Assembly (NCBI RefSeq): GCF_011075055.1 | Contig: NC_058150.1 | Coordinates: forward strand, 13,607,408 to 13,671,407 | Reading direction: 5' to 3' | Source of the DNA: Mangifera indica | Taxonomy: Eukaryota > Streptophyta > Magnoliopsida > Sapindales > Anacardiaceae | DNA: 64,000 nucleotides | Shown: positions 54,781 to 64,000 of the stretch, in pieces | How positions within the stretch are numbered: position 1 is the first letter of the stretch | Layout of the letters: every line of letters begins with the position of its first letter | Notes under the pieces: model-generated | Seen by the model: the letters and a program-made list of their open reading frames with translations, nothing else | What the model was told of the DNA's origin: nothing | Databases searched by the model: none | Translations under genes and position numbers: made by a program

Positions 54781-56020
54781 TATCCGAAATAAATTGAAGT
54801 TCAATCTCAATACTCTAATTATTTGGAATAGGTAAAGGCATTGTCTGTTGTGACTTAATTGATGGTCTTATTCCTCTTTTATCTCATATAGATGAAGACT
54901 TTTATTAACATTATTCATATTAGGAAATTCTTCTTCTATGAATGTCACATCGGTTGATTCAATTTTGGTCACTTTTCCTTCAGAATCCTTTCCAATGAAC
55001 ACGTACCTTTTAGAGTGTTCAAAGTATCTTATAAAGATATATTTTTTTTTCTCTCGATATTAATTTTCCAAATTTATTGGAGAAGTCATAGATATATGTT
55101 GCTAACCTCTAGGGCTGCAATATATTTAAATTAGATTTTCTACATGTCCATAACTCAGAGGTAGTGGAAGTAACTGACTTAATGGGCACTCGGTTAAGTA
55201 CATAAGTCATAGTCAACAATGCATCTCTTTAAAAAGAAGTTGGAAGATTTGCTTGTGTCATCATAAACCTAACCATTTCTAACAAAGTTTGATTTCTTCC
55301 CTTCACTACACCATTTTGTTACAGAGTTTTTAGAATCGTTAGTTATCTCATTATTCATTTTTCACTACATAATTCCTTGAATACAATAATTAAATATTCA
55401 TGGCTTTGATTGGTTCTCAAGGCTTTGATCCTTCTGTTTAACTGATTCTCTTTATTTTTTATGTAATGTTTAAAGCAATACTCATAAATAGGCAGGTTTA
55501 CTTTCGTGATATGTCCTAATAAACCTTCAAGAGTCAATCTATTCATTCTATCTTGGCTAATGTGTCATAATCTAACATGTCATGTATTTGTATCTACATC
55601 CATACTACTAGGAGTTACAAATAATAAAAAATTAATAGAATTATCATAATTACATAATAAGGTGTCTGGCATCATAAAACCTTCTAACAGAAATCCATAT
55701 CCATAATAACAAAACATAATAAATTTTAATCAAGCTCCAAGAGAAAAGTAAATTATATCATAGCTTTAATAAAACAAGCATAGAGACCAAATTTCATCAA
55801 ATTTCTAAAGCATACAAGATTTCATGTAGATATAAAGTCTGACCACCATATAAAACTAATTTGCGTGTGCCCATTCCTTTTACTTCAATTTTGTATTATT
55901 ATCTACATAAATCCAATATGTCTCCTAAGCTATATGGTCTATAGTTTTTAAGTCTACAGTCTACATACGATGAGATTTAGTTAATAGAACAATATTGAAA
56001 ACATAAATCTTACAATTTGT
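54781..56020 (-). pseudogene. copia-4 integrase and protease region (decayed)
   Basis: The frame 55546-55355 reads NRLTLEGLLGHITKVNLPIY then RRIKALRTNQSHEYLIIVFK: the second matches the copia integrase segment K-x-L-R-S-D-R-G-G-E-Y, with the catalytic Asp changed to Asn. The rest is recognisable only in short stretches. Confidence 0.75.
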
Positions 56021-56893
56021 GATAGGATAAGACAATACCTTCTTCGGTTTCATGCATTCATGGGCGAAATGACCTTTGTTTCCACAATTATGCCATGTTA
56101 GTACGCTTATCTCTTTTGTGCTTGAACCATTTGTTCTTATTCACAAGTTTTTGGAAGATCTTTTTCTTTTTTCTAGACTTATGCTTGTAGTTGGAAAACT
56201 TTTTATAACTGGACTCAGCAACATATGTATGAGGAAAGATCATATAATTGTTTGTACTTGTTGCTCATCAATCAGGTAATGGTGAGCAATGTCATCGAAA
56301 GTCTTAATATTATCATTGTAAGTTATATTGACTTTCATGTACTCCTAACTATTAAGGAGAGATCATATGATTGCTTGTACTTGTTGCTCATCAATCAGGC
56401 AATGTTTAGCCTTCTATAGCTTTGTTATCATGTTCGACATGTCCCTTAGTTGTTGCTTCATTGGCTTATTGGGAACCTTTGTGTACATGTCAAACTTGAT
56501 AGTTAACTACCTGAGTTTGGCAACAGTGGTTCCTCCAAACTTTTCCATCAATGCCACCCACATAGCATTTACAGTTTACATTACTTATACTGATAAACAA
56601 TGTTATCATTCACTTAGCTGATAAGGATTCCTCTAGTAGTTGAATCTTTCTTTTTCTAGGTGTTATAAGTGTCCATGCTTGTACTAGGCATTGTTAAGAT
56701 TTTGCCCCTCTTCTAGTTGCGACTCTTCTATTACCTTATTAACAACTTTCAAAGTCTTATGTGCATCCAAGATATAATGCATTCTCATTCTCCAAATTTT
56801 GTAATTGTCTTCGTTTAATCTTTCTTCCTTATTCAAATCCATGATAAATTTTTTGAAGTCATTATCTATATAACTACAGAGACATATCAACAC
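56021..56893 (-). pseudogene. copia-4 gag (decayed)
   Basis: The frame 56893-56684 contains MDLNKEERLNEDNYKIWRMR then MHYILDAHKTLKVV, the N-terminal gag segment of plant copia elements (N-Y-x-x-W). A degenerate zinc knuckle, HNCGNKGHFAHEC, lies near 56052-56090; its first Cys is missing. Stops separate the two. The plus-strand frames 56076-56621 are antisense by-products. Confidence 0.8.
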
Positions 56894-58138
56894 TGTTAGA
56901 ACCCTAGCATTTTGGTGATGGTAAAAACATAAGTTAAAATATTAACATGTTTGAGAATGCATTAAACATTACTAGAGGGATAAAGGGTGAAATTTGTAAA
57001 GTAATCTTGTAGCAAAGGATATAAAGTCATGTCTATCCCCATGCACCAGTTGTGCTTTAACTGTACAACATTCTAGAAACGTTATCCAATTGTGTCATAC
57101 CATTGGTCCATTCGTGCTCAACAAGTAGAAAAAAACATGCTAGTCATGCCAATTTGCAAAGGCTCTCATCTATGCCATTAAAGTAGCAAAAGCATCTTAA
57201 CCATGCCATTTGTAAAAGCTTTAAACTCGTCCAGTCATGTCACTCTTTCTTCTAGCCATGCACTTTTTTATTTTTTTGTAAAATCAAACCATACTTAAAC
57301 AGTGCACAAGTCAGCATGCACCCATTCAAGCTTCTAGATTTTTTAATAAACAAAGAATGAAGTAAGTTGCTTATGATAAGAATTTGTCACCTGTGCTAAG
57401 TGCATTTAAAGTCATCTGTTGTAACTCTGATCGAGGTTATCTTCTCTAAAATTTTTAGTTGTTTTTTTTTATGGCAACTCAATCCCAATGGAACCCTACT
57501 CAGCCTTGTATCCTAACTTTATAAAATGAGCTTCATTTAAAGAGGGAAAAGTTAGACACTTATATGAAAAAAAAAAAAAAATGAAACACATTTTGAATTC
57601 TCTGTTCTTTCTCTAAAACTCTCACTAAGCTTTTACTCTATTCTTCGAGAGTCCAAGTGTACTCAACCTATATTTTTTAGCCTTAGAGAGGCATTTCATA
57701 CTCACATATTCTTCTAATAAAAAACTCATTGGTGCAATCCTGGAAAACTAATGTATTAGGTGAAATCACCAAACAATTTATGTGTAAAAATCTTTCGAGA
57801 GATAGTGGAACTCTAAAGAAAATTGCTTGAAGAAGTAGATGTATGAGGCTTGCAAGAGAAAGCTCCAAACCACTCTAAATTGAGCATTTCTAAACTCTAC
57901 TTTTTAATACTTGTTGGGTCGTTGTTGATTATCTGCATTAAATGTATGTTTGATTAGTATTTATCATGCTTGTTTTCTGTTTACTTCGTATTTATTATCC
58001 TTGCTTACTCTGTTTTTATCTACTCTGTTATAAACTATTGTGTGTTCAAATTCTATTTATAGAAATTTTTTTTAAAACCTATTTACTCTCAAACCCCCCC
58101 TCCCCCCTACCACCCTCTAAGTTCATTTTAAACATTCA
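56894..58138 (+). mobile_element. SIRE-like solo LTR inserted in copia-4
   Basis: Starts TGTTAGAACCCTAGCATTTT GGTGATGG, a typical beginning of SIRE/Maximus copia LTRs, and ends in a CAAACCCCCCCTCCCCCC-containing stretch like those LTR ends. The exact end is uncertain: CATTCA at 58133-58138 is one candidate; AACAC at 58152-58156 repeats the AACAC before the insertion (56889-56893) and may be the target duplication. No internal genes, so a solo LTR. Confidence 0.6.
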
Positions 58139-58156
58139 AAAGGATTTATTAAACAC

Positions 58157-58577
58157 AACATCAACTAATCAAGCTATATACACATTTATTGTTACAATTG
58201 TGCATTAAAATTAAAATATTTCACATAAAGCATAGAGTAAAAAAATTACTATATTCTCATTCATTATCTATAACTCAAATGTTCAATATTTTAAAATTTA
58301 ATCTAATTACACCAATACAAATTCTAAAGGAGAATCATTAAATCATTAAATTCTACCGATTTCAGAATTCTCACAAATGAATAAAATAATTATTGAATCA
58401 ACAAATGGTTCAATATTTATATAATGCAAAAAAAAAGTTCAATACAAAGAACATTTCTAATTAAAAAAAAAAAGAGGCATATATACATGAAACCCAAACT
58501 ATTTCAATGACTACAGCCAACTTCTGAACTATCATTAATTCGAGGCATATATAAATTGAAACAGGGCATTCTAATTG
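58157..58577. other. copia-4 leader, non-coding part
   Basis: AT-rich sequence without recognised features between the SIRE-like LTR and the decayed reading frame. Confidence 0.5.
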
Positions 58578-59048
58578 TTAATCACTCTTCATCTTTATAG
58601 TAGGTTGATCTTCACCAATCGATTGAGAGAAGACATCTTCTTTATCCCTAACAATATTTAGAGTTACTTTATCCATGACAAAGTTACTATATTATTTGCA
58701 ATAGTCTACATGTCTCACACTCTGCTGATTTGGGAAATTGGATAGAGCTATAGATTTTCTTATTTTCATTACAATTCTCCACTCTTCAGTGAGTTGTAAT
58801 TCATCCACACATTACTAATAAGTCTTTATTTTCTTGTCCTAGACAAGATTAAAAATTATAAGGTCCCAATGATTTGGTGTAGACATAAGCAATCCATATA
58901 TCTTTTCCTTTTTGGTTAATTTTATACCCTTATGATTTAAATCATAAGATCTCCCATCTATGACACCAAAGTGTTTGAAGAGACTATGTAACAAATTCAT
59001 TTTATAGTTCAGATAATGATATTTGGTGGACATATTCACCTTATACAT
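58578..59048 (-). pseudogene. Unrecognised decayed reading frame in the copia-4 leader
   Basis: One minus-strand frame from ATG at 59048 to TAA at 58578-58580 runs about 156 codons with four internal stops (TAG, then TAG-TAA close together, then TAA). It begins MYKVNMSTKYHYLNYKMNLL and includes FKHFGVIDGRSYDLNHKGIK then KIYGLLMSTPNHWDL, and later VDELQLTEEWRIVMKIRKSI. Composition is protein-like and Lys-rich. I do not recognise the family. It lies upstream of gag in the element, where copia elements normally carry no gene, so it may be a captured host fragment or another element. Confidence 0.45.
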
Positions 59049-59545
59049 GGAAAAAAAAACAATAATATATTACAAATGTATAACAATACAAACAACATAT
59101 GTTCACATGTTTTTTGGCAATGTATAATTTGAAACACTTCCCAAAAACACCTTTAAAAAGCAGCTTCTATAAGCTTTTACGAGTATTAGAACCCACTAGA
59201 TTAAAGTTTACACATCGATCTGAGCTTGTACATATAGCCATGCACCAGAAAAGAGGTTTCACATGCTCTCACATGTTAAGACAAATGTCCTACGTGACTT
59301 CGTGCATTAAAATAGTCTCACATGGCTTCACACACCAGAAAAGGGTCTTCATGCAACTCACATACATAACAATCATCCAACAATTATCCTCACATGATTC
59401 TATGCATCAAATTCACTCAATTGCATCAAGTTGATCAAAAACGCAATTTGAATTTTATAAAGAGAACCAAAAAAATTGATCACTATTCATAAAATTGAAT
59501 TCAAAATAGTTAGCATCAATCATCAACCCATATATATTCATTAAA
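59049..59545. other. copia-4 leader near the primer site
   Basis: Non-coding. CACATG/CATGCA-rich phrases (TCACATGCTCTCACATG, TTCACACACCAGAAAAG) recur around 59220-59400. The frame 59099-59434 is on the strand opposite to the element and is not supported as a gene. Confidence 0.5.
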
Positions 59546-59547
59546 GC

Positions 59548-59560
59548 ATGGCTCTAATAC
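59548..59560 (-). other. copia-4 primer binding site (one mismatch)
   Basis: On the minus strand TGGTATTAGAGC, against the usual TGGTATCAGAGC: one C-to-T change. It lies next to the LTR that starts at 59564. Confidence 0.75.
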
Positions 59561-59563
59561 CAA

Positions 59564-59958
59564 TCTTAGCATTTTTTTAATATAGGATCAAAACTTGACA
59601 CACTCGATTGCTAATTTAACGATGATGCCAATTGATGATCAATGCCTTCAAATGATTGTTCCATAACATTTGTTTTATTTTGTTGCATGTTATTTTTCTG
59701 TGTTTTTTTATGCAACAAAAAGTTCCAAAGAAAGAGAGGAGTGGCAACGATTCGTGGTTTGCATATGAAAATATTATGGGAGCAGTTATGTTTTACAATA
59801 ATTTCAAAATTAATATAAAAAGATAACTACCTCCAACTCCCAGTAACTATAAAAGGCAGTTGAGTAATTTCTTGCAACTAGCATGGGTAGTGTTGTAAAT
59901 ATGCATAAACATTGGACATAGGTTAGGTTAACCCATCATGGGTAGACCAAGCCCAATA
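59564..59958 (-). repeat. copia-4 5' LTR
   Basis: Direct repeat partner of 52015-52409. The first bases read TCTTAGCATTTTTTT instead of TGTTAGC, and the end reads CCCAATA where CCCAACA is expected, so both LTR ends carry transitions. Confidence 0.82.
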
Positions 59959-61499
59959 AATATTATTTCTTTTTATACTATTTCCTGTGCATAAGGTTTT
60001 GTGGTATTTTTAAGCTTCTACTTGATTAATAAATAACAGCAAAACCATAGAGACCCCCTTGACAAAAATCTTAGGTTCACCATTAATAGTAATACTAGGA
60101 AATTATACATATGGTTGAAAACGCAATGACAATGAAAGGGGCCAATCACGTCATGCGGGTTGACCTACCTTAAAAATAGGTTTTGAGAAGACCTACAATT
60201 TTGTATGTCATACCTTCTTGAGTCAGGCTTTTGTAGCCTCAAGTCGTATCAACCCATGCGCTAGCACAATCCATTGTGATGTGTAGTAGAATGTTTTTAA
60301 TATAGTATCATATATCTAAAAAGAAACAAAAGAACTTACTGGGTATGAAAAATCATTGAATCTAATCATTGTAAGGAGTCTTTGTAATAATAGTAGTCCT
60401 TGATTGGGTAATTACATGATCTTGATTGGGTAGGAGATAATAATTTTCTCTGGTAGAGACAAGATGAAATGAGAAGATGTCTTTGTAAATGTTGAGTTAT
60501 AGTGTCGAGTGGAGTTATTCTCATTGTTTTTTAGCAATGAGATTTCTACCTACATTTTAAATCAATCTATGGTTAAGTGTCATGTCTGATTACTAATTGA
60601 ATAACTTGTCATTAACTAGTAGCCTCTCATGTGCATTTTCTATAAGTTTGATCTAGGATAAATTTTACCATATAACATCGTAGGAGTATCTTACATTATA
60701 ACACATTGTTGGAGTGAAGTTACTATTCTTGTATAAACCATTGATATTAGTATTCATCTAATAATATCTTGAAAAATGCATCAATTATATCTTTTATAGA
60801 TTAAAATTATTATTTTTTAGACTTTGTTATTAAGGGAGAACAACAATGTCCCAGCTAAATTATATCATAATGACAAGTTTTCATCATTGAAGTAAAAAAA
60901 TGGCATTTTCCCACCTTTTTTTTTTGTAAAACGTTAGTGAAATTAGTTAAGTTATAGAATAAACAAACTAAAAAGACAAAAATAACGTTTTATCTCTCAA
61001 GCTTTATTCAATACACTTTCACCCTAGCTATATAAAAAAAATCAAAATTTAAAACCTAAAATAGTGATAAGTGTTGTATTATAATGGTTTAACTTTTATT
61101 GGAATTGTGTGATTCAATTGAAATCGCATTAACCATATCCATGCAATTTTAGTCAGAATCGTACTAGAATGATGTAAATCCAAGAAAAATTGCGCCAATA
61201 TGATGCGATTTCAATAGAATTTTACTATTCTAATATGATTCTAACTCTAATTTAATTATAATTGATGTGATTAAAGATTTATAACTAGTTGAAGTTAAGA
61301 TTAGGTTTTGATTTTTTTTTTCAATTGAAGATAGACTTTAAACTATAAATTTCAAAATTGAGAAAAAGTTAACTTATTCATATTTTAGGAGCATAAGTGA
61401 TATTACTCCTATAATAGTTATATATTTTATAAAATGAGAAAGATAATGATTAACGATGACTATGAACTTAGGTATTATTAGTCGAGTTAATTAACTTTG
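59959..61499. other. AT-rich intergenic sequence
   Basis: No gene or recognised element. No open frame above about 60 codons with protein-like composition. Confidence 0.6.
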
Positions 61500-62089
61500 T
61501 CGATTTTAATTTCAATTTTTTTCCTTGATTCATTTCTTAACATAATAACATATTAATTATTTTTTTAATTTAACTAAACAACATGATCATCCATTTGTTC
61601 TCAAGTAATTGACCACACACAAAACCCTCCATCATGCATGAAGACGATGATCATTCTAGGTCAAAGCTTTGCAGCACAATCGTCTCCATCGTTACCCCCC
61701 CCCCCCCCCCCCCCCGAACGCCAATAAAACGTCACACTTCAGCCCTTCGTCGGTGGTGCTTTTACCTTCCTTCACAGATCGCTTCTTCATCTCATCAAGA
61801 ATAAACAACAGATTACGACTTCATATATTACCATATTCCCTCAACACACCCCAACTTGCTCCTAATTTATCTTCCTTTAGCCCTAGTTTTTGCTCCACTA
61901 CCCGTAAAATCGAAGGGTCGTTAGATTGAACAACATAGAACAACGAGTTCCTATCATTGAAGTTGAGTTTACAAAATGTTTCTTCACAACATTGCAGAAT
62001 GTTGTTGGCCATTTTTTCAGTAACCATTTTGGATAAGAAGTATTGCAAACCCCTCTCTCGAAAATGTCCTATGACTCCATTTTCTGAGT
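61500..62089 (-). pseudogene. PKS pseudogene C: 3' part of exon 3 with its downstream flank
   Basis: Minus strand. 61500-61649 matches the 3' flank of the main PKS gene, and the stop codon is at 61650-61652. Coding sequence runs to 62089, where copia-5 begins, so only about 145 C-terminal codons remain in the window. The frame 62048-61821 reads MQYFLSKMVTEKMANNILQC then SLFYVVQSNDPSILRVVEQK: catalytic His303 is Gln and the HPGGP loop is lost, while [14 protein letters not shown] keeps Asn336. The stretch encoding the GFGPG loop is replaced by a run of 21 C (61695-61715). Its upstream exons would lie beyond the window, past copia-5. Confidence 0.92.
61695..61715. repeat. C21 homopolymer inside PKS pseudogene C
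   Basis: A run of 21 C. In the main PKS gene the same place is GGCCGGGGCTGAC on the coding strand, so a G-rich stretch seems to have expanded into pure G. Length may be unreliable in assemblies. Confidence 0.9.
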
Positions 62090-62731
62090 TGTTAATATTT
62101 TATTTTCCCGAGTTTGAATATTAATCAGAGATTCGGATCGATTTTCAATCAAGAATTGCATAAGAACCATATAATAGACCATACACAAATTAACACACCA
62201 AATTTACTTGGTTTGGGTTCAAAAGATTAGAACCCTACTTCCAAGGCAGAGAAATCCTCTAGCAAATCCACTAATTAGTAAGAAAAATAGTACAACTTAC
62301 AAATTTAGAAGCCAATCTAGCATTACAGACACAAACAGAAACAAATCCAGCCTTACCGACTCGAATCCTTCCTAAACCCGAGCACTACAACAACCTTATA
62401 CACTGACTCAAGTGTTTAAACAGCTAGATTTAAGAAAATATAGTGGATTCATGAATTTCTTATAAACCCTAGTAGAGAAGATATGAGGAACCAGAGAGAA
62501 AATAATATTCACACCCAAAGGCAGCCTATTTTTCTTCTAAAGAAACAACCAATGTAAAATGCCTTTCTCTCTTTTCTTTCTCAAACCCAACTAATGGTTT
62601 ATATCCATTAGTTAAAACACTAATCAAGCAAAGACAAAACTGCCCCTAGACAATAACTATAGCCCAAACTTTGCTTAAACTTTTGCTCCTAATTTACAAG
62701 ACTGCCATTAGTTTTATGTCACAGATTCACA
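62090..62731 (-). repeat. copia-5 3' LTR
   Basis: Plus-strand ends TGTTAATATTTTATTTTCCC and GATTCACA give TG...CA. The left end coincides with the break in the PKS pseudogene, which supports the boundary. The partner LTR is not in the window, so length cannot be confirmed. Confidence 0.78.
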
Positions 62732-63050
62732 AAACTCCACCCTGACAAAAAAACTAACATATCTAAGGACTCCTCTGCAGACCATTATACACTTACACTG
62801 AACAAATTTTAAGCAAATTTAGGGCATCTTTAAACTTACTTAATGGCACAAGCTTTGTTAAGATGTCAACTGGATTGACATCTGTTGATATTTTCTTCAC
62901 ATTAACTTTACCAGTAGCCAACACATCTCTTATGAAATGCAGCTTTATATCAATGTATTTAGTCTTCTCATGAAATGCAGAATTTTTAGACAAGTGAATA
63001 GCACTCTATGAATCACTAAGGACTTCTGGAGCATCAATATTCAGCCCCAA
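62732..63050 (-). pseudogene. copia-5 RNase H C-terminus
   Basis: Continues the pol frame past a stop at 63051: SKNSAFHEKTKYIDIKLHFI then VNPVDILTKLVPLSKFKDAL, the standard copia C-terminus, ending near 62793. A TAG at about 63006-63008 replaces a likely CAG in the SDSQSA segment. So the polyprotein end has two stops, both explainable as transitions. Confidence 0.85.
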
Positions 63051-63974
63051 CTAAAAAATAATTCCCTTTAGCCACAATGTTTCTTTAACTGTTTCAGTTA
63101 ATGTTATACATTCAGCCTTGGTTGTTGAAAATGCCACAATGTGTTGCAAATTACACTTCCAGCTTACAACATTTCCACCAAAGGTGAAAATATAACCAGT
63201 GAGGGATCTCTTTTTATTAAGATCAGTTGCAAAATCTAAATCACAAAATCCTTTCACAGAAAATAGGTTCGTAGCATCAGCAGTATAACACAAGTCATAA
63301 TCAGATGTACCCTTCAAATACCTTAATAACCATTTTGTTGCATTCCAATGTTCTTTACTTGGATTACTCATAAATCTGCTAACAAGACTAATTGCATATG
63401 TTATATCAAGTCTAGTACCTATCATTGCATACATTAGACTTCCTACCACATTAGAATATGGTATATTCTTCATGAAGTCAGATTCATCAGAAGACAACAA
63501 TTCAACAAATTTTAATTTAAAATGAGCACCTATAAGAACATTCACACACTTTGCATTGATCATATGATATAGTTCAAGTACTTTTCTAATATAAGCAAAT
63601 TGAGACAAAATCAAACATTGTTTCATTCTATTTCTACTTATATTCATACCTAGTATTCTCTTCGTAGAACCCAAGTCCTTCATTTCAAATTCAGAATTTA
63701 GCATACATTTCAAATCAAGTAAAACATTCATATTCTTAAAAGCTATAAGCATGTCATCCACATAAATCAGCAAATATACAAAACAGTCATTTTCAATTTT
63801 CTTAAAATAAACACAGTGATCATAACTACATCTAGAAAATTCAATTGAAAGAACAAAATCATCAAATCTTTTGTACCATTGTTTAAGTGACTGTTTAAGA
63901 CCATACAAAGATTTATGAAGTAAACAAACCTTATTTTCATTACCAAGTTTCACAAACCCTTCAGGTTGTTCCAT
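63051..63974 (-). CDS. copia-5 reverse transcriptase and RNase H N-terminus, open 307-codon frame
   Basis: RT domain of a Ty1/copia polyprotein: MEQPEGFVKLGNENKVCLLH, KSLYGLKQSLKQWYKRFDDF, catalytic YVDD at 63753-63764 within LLIYVDDMLIAF, then SEFEMKDLGSTKRILGMNIS, the PYSNVVGSLMYAMIGTRLDI segment, and RNase H start with GFCDLDFATD and KKRSLTGYIFTFGG. The frame is still open upstream to the window edge or close to it, so the Met is not the real start. It makes cDNA from the element RNA. Catalytic Asp pair is intact; the frame ends at a premature stop. Confidence 0.88.
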   Translation of the reverse strand: MEQPEGFVKLGNENKVCLLHKSLYGLKQSLKQWYKRFDDFVLSIEFSRCSYDHCVYFKKIENDCFVYLLIYVDDMLIAFKNMNVLLDLKCMLNSEFEMKDLGSTKRILGMNISRNRMKQCLILSQFAYIRKVLELYHMINAKCVNVLIGAHFKLKFVELLSSDESDFMKNIPYSNVVGSLMYAMIGTRLDITYAISLVSRFMSNPSKEHWNATKWLLRYLKGTSDYDLCYTADATNLFSVKGFCDLDFATDLNKKRSLTGYIFTFGGNVVSWKCNLQHIVAFSTTKAECITLTETVKETLWLKGIIF

Positions 63975-64000
63975 GTATATTTGTTCTTCTAATTTTCCAT

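Larger units (their letters stand above)
52015..59958 (-). mobile_element. copia-4: minus-strand copia element with an inserted solo LTR
   Basis: Bounded by two direct repeats of about 395 bp (52015-52409 and 59564-59958). Between them, on the minus strand, lie a primer site beside the upper LTR, gag, integrase, RT and RNase H, and a purine-rich tract beside the lower LTR. The order is that of Ty1/copia. A SIRE-like LTR (from 56894) interrupts the leader next to gag. Candidate flanks are GGTAT (52010-52014) and AATAT (59959-59963), two transitions apart, so uncertain. Coding parts are heavily decayed. Confidence 0.85.
62090..64000 (-). mobile_element. copia-5: copia element inserted in PKS pseudogene C, cut by window end
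   Basis: Starts with a 642-bp LTR (62090-62731), followed on the minus strand by a C-rich complement of a polypurine tract (CTCCACCCTGAC), RNase H and RT. The RT frame is still open over 307 codons, so this is the best preserved copia pol in the window. The 5' half and the second LTR lie beyond 64000. It belongs to a different copia lineage from copia-A, B and 2 (different LTR and RT sequence). Confidence 0.88.

Noticed and set aside
59099..59434. 111-codon plus-strand frame in the copia-4 leader
   Set aside because: On the strand opposite to the element and composed of repeated short phrases.
61669..61929. Pro-rich plus-strand frame in PKS pseudogene C
   Set aside because: Antisense of PKS; the Pro run is the C21 homopolymer.
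1..64000. tRNA, rRNA or bacterial-type operons
   Set aside because: No cloverleaf-like or rRNA-like stretch was recognised by eye; tRNA matches seen are only primer binding sites of retroelements.

Overview
This window is plant nuclear DNA, most likely from a eudicot. It is AT-rich and gene-poor, and it is dominated by LTR retrotransposons of the Ty1/copia and Ty3/gypsy types. These carry plant hallmarks: an initiator-Met-tRNA primer site reading TGGTATCAGA, UBN2-type gag and a chromovirus integrase tail. Plant hAT, Mutator-like and PIF/Harbinger-like non-autonomous DNA elements are also present. The only host gene family I can recognise is a type III polyketide synthase (chalcone-synthase superfamily). 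It has one nearly complete three-exon gene and three broken relatives. The species cannot be fixed from sequence alone.

Layout. 1-9506: right part of a copia element (copia-A) carrying a nested insertion (a gypsy-type solo LTR holding a second, opposite solo LTR), then its 3' LTR, then a truncated PKS pseudogene (minus strand). 9507-9888: host sequence with an exon-like stretch. 9889-17077: a structurally complete but decayed copia element (copia-2) with two 481-bp LTRs. 17078-18294: AT-rich DNA, half of it a copy of sequence near 49.3 kb. 18295-20132: a 119-bp tandem repeat array ending in an inverted unit. 20133-28677: a minus-strand Tekay/Del-like gypsy element with a truncated 3' LTR. 28678-31595: Mutator-like remnant, a 43-bp direct repeat, and a hAT-like element with an 8-bp target duplication. 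31872-34153: the PKS gene, with TATA box, three exons and poly(A) signal; exon 1 has a one-base frameshift. 34341-34747: Mutator-like fragment and a foldback hairpin. 34748-45860: copia-B, related to copia-A, with the same nested solo LTRs. 45861-46889: PKS pseudogene B. 47820-48700: Mutator-like element with 9-bp target duplication. 49312-50576: second copy of the 17.6-kb sequence, carrying a Harbinger-like MITE. 50752-51899: second hAT-like element. 52015-59958: minus-strand copia-4 with a SIRE-like solo LTR and an unrecognised decayed reading frame in its leader. 61650-62089: 3' part of a PKS pseudogene, interrupted at 62090 by the LTR of copia-5, which runs off the window end.

How it fits together. 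The history is best read as layered insertion. Copia elements landed in members of a PKS cluster. One such locus then received a gypsy LTR, which received another. Finally a block of at least 9.5 kb containing all of these was duplicated, giving 1-9506 and about 37625-47157. Shared lesions in the two PKS pseudogenes predate the duplication; private lesions followed it. Most stop codons in the retroelement frames look like C-to-T or G-to-A transitions, as expected from methylated DNA. The PKS gene at 31.9-34.1 kb is the single locus with a plausible biochemical role. It keeps Cys-His-Asn catalytic residues, but several cavity residues differ from chalcone synthase and it has a second intron directly after the catalytic cysteine.
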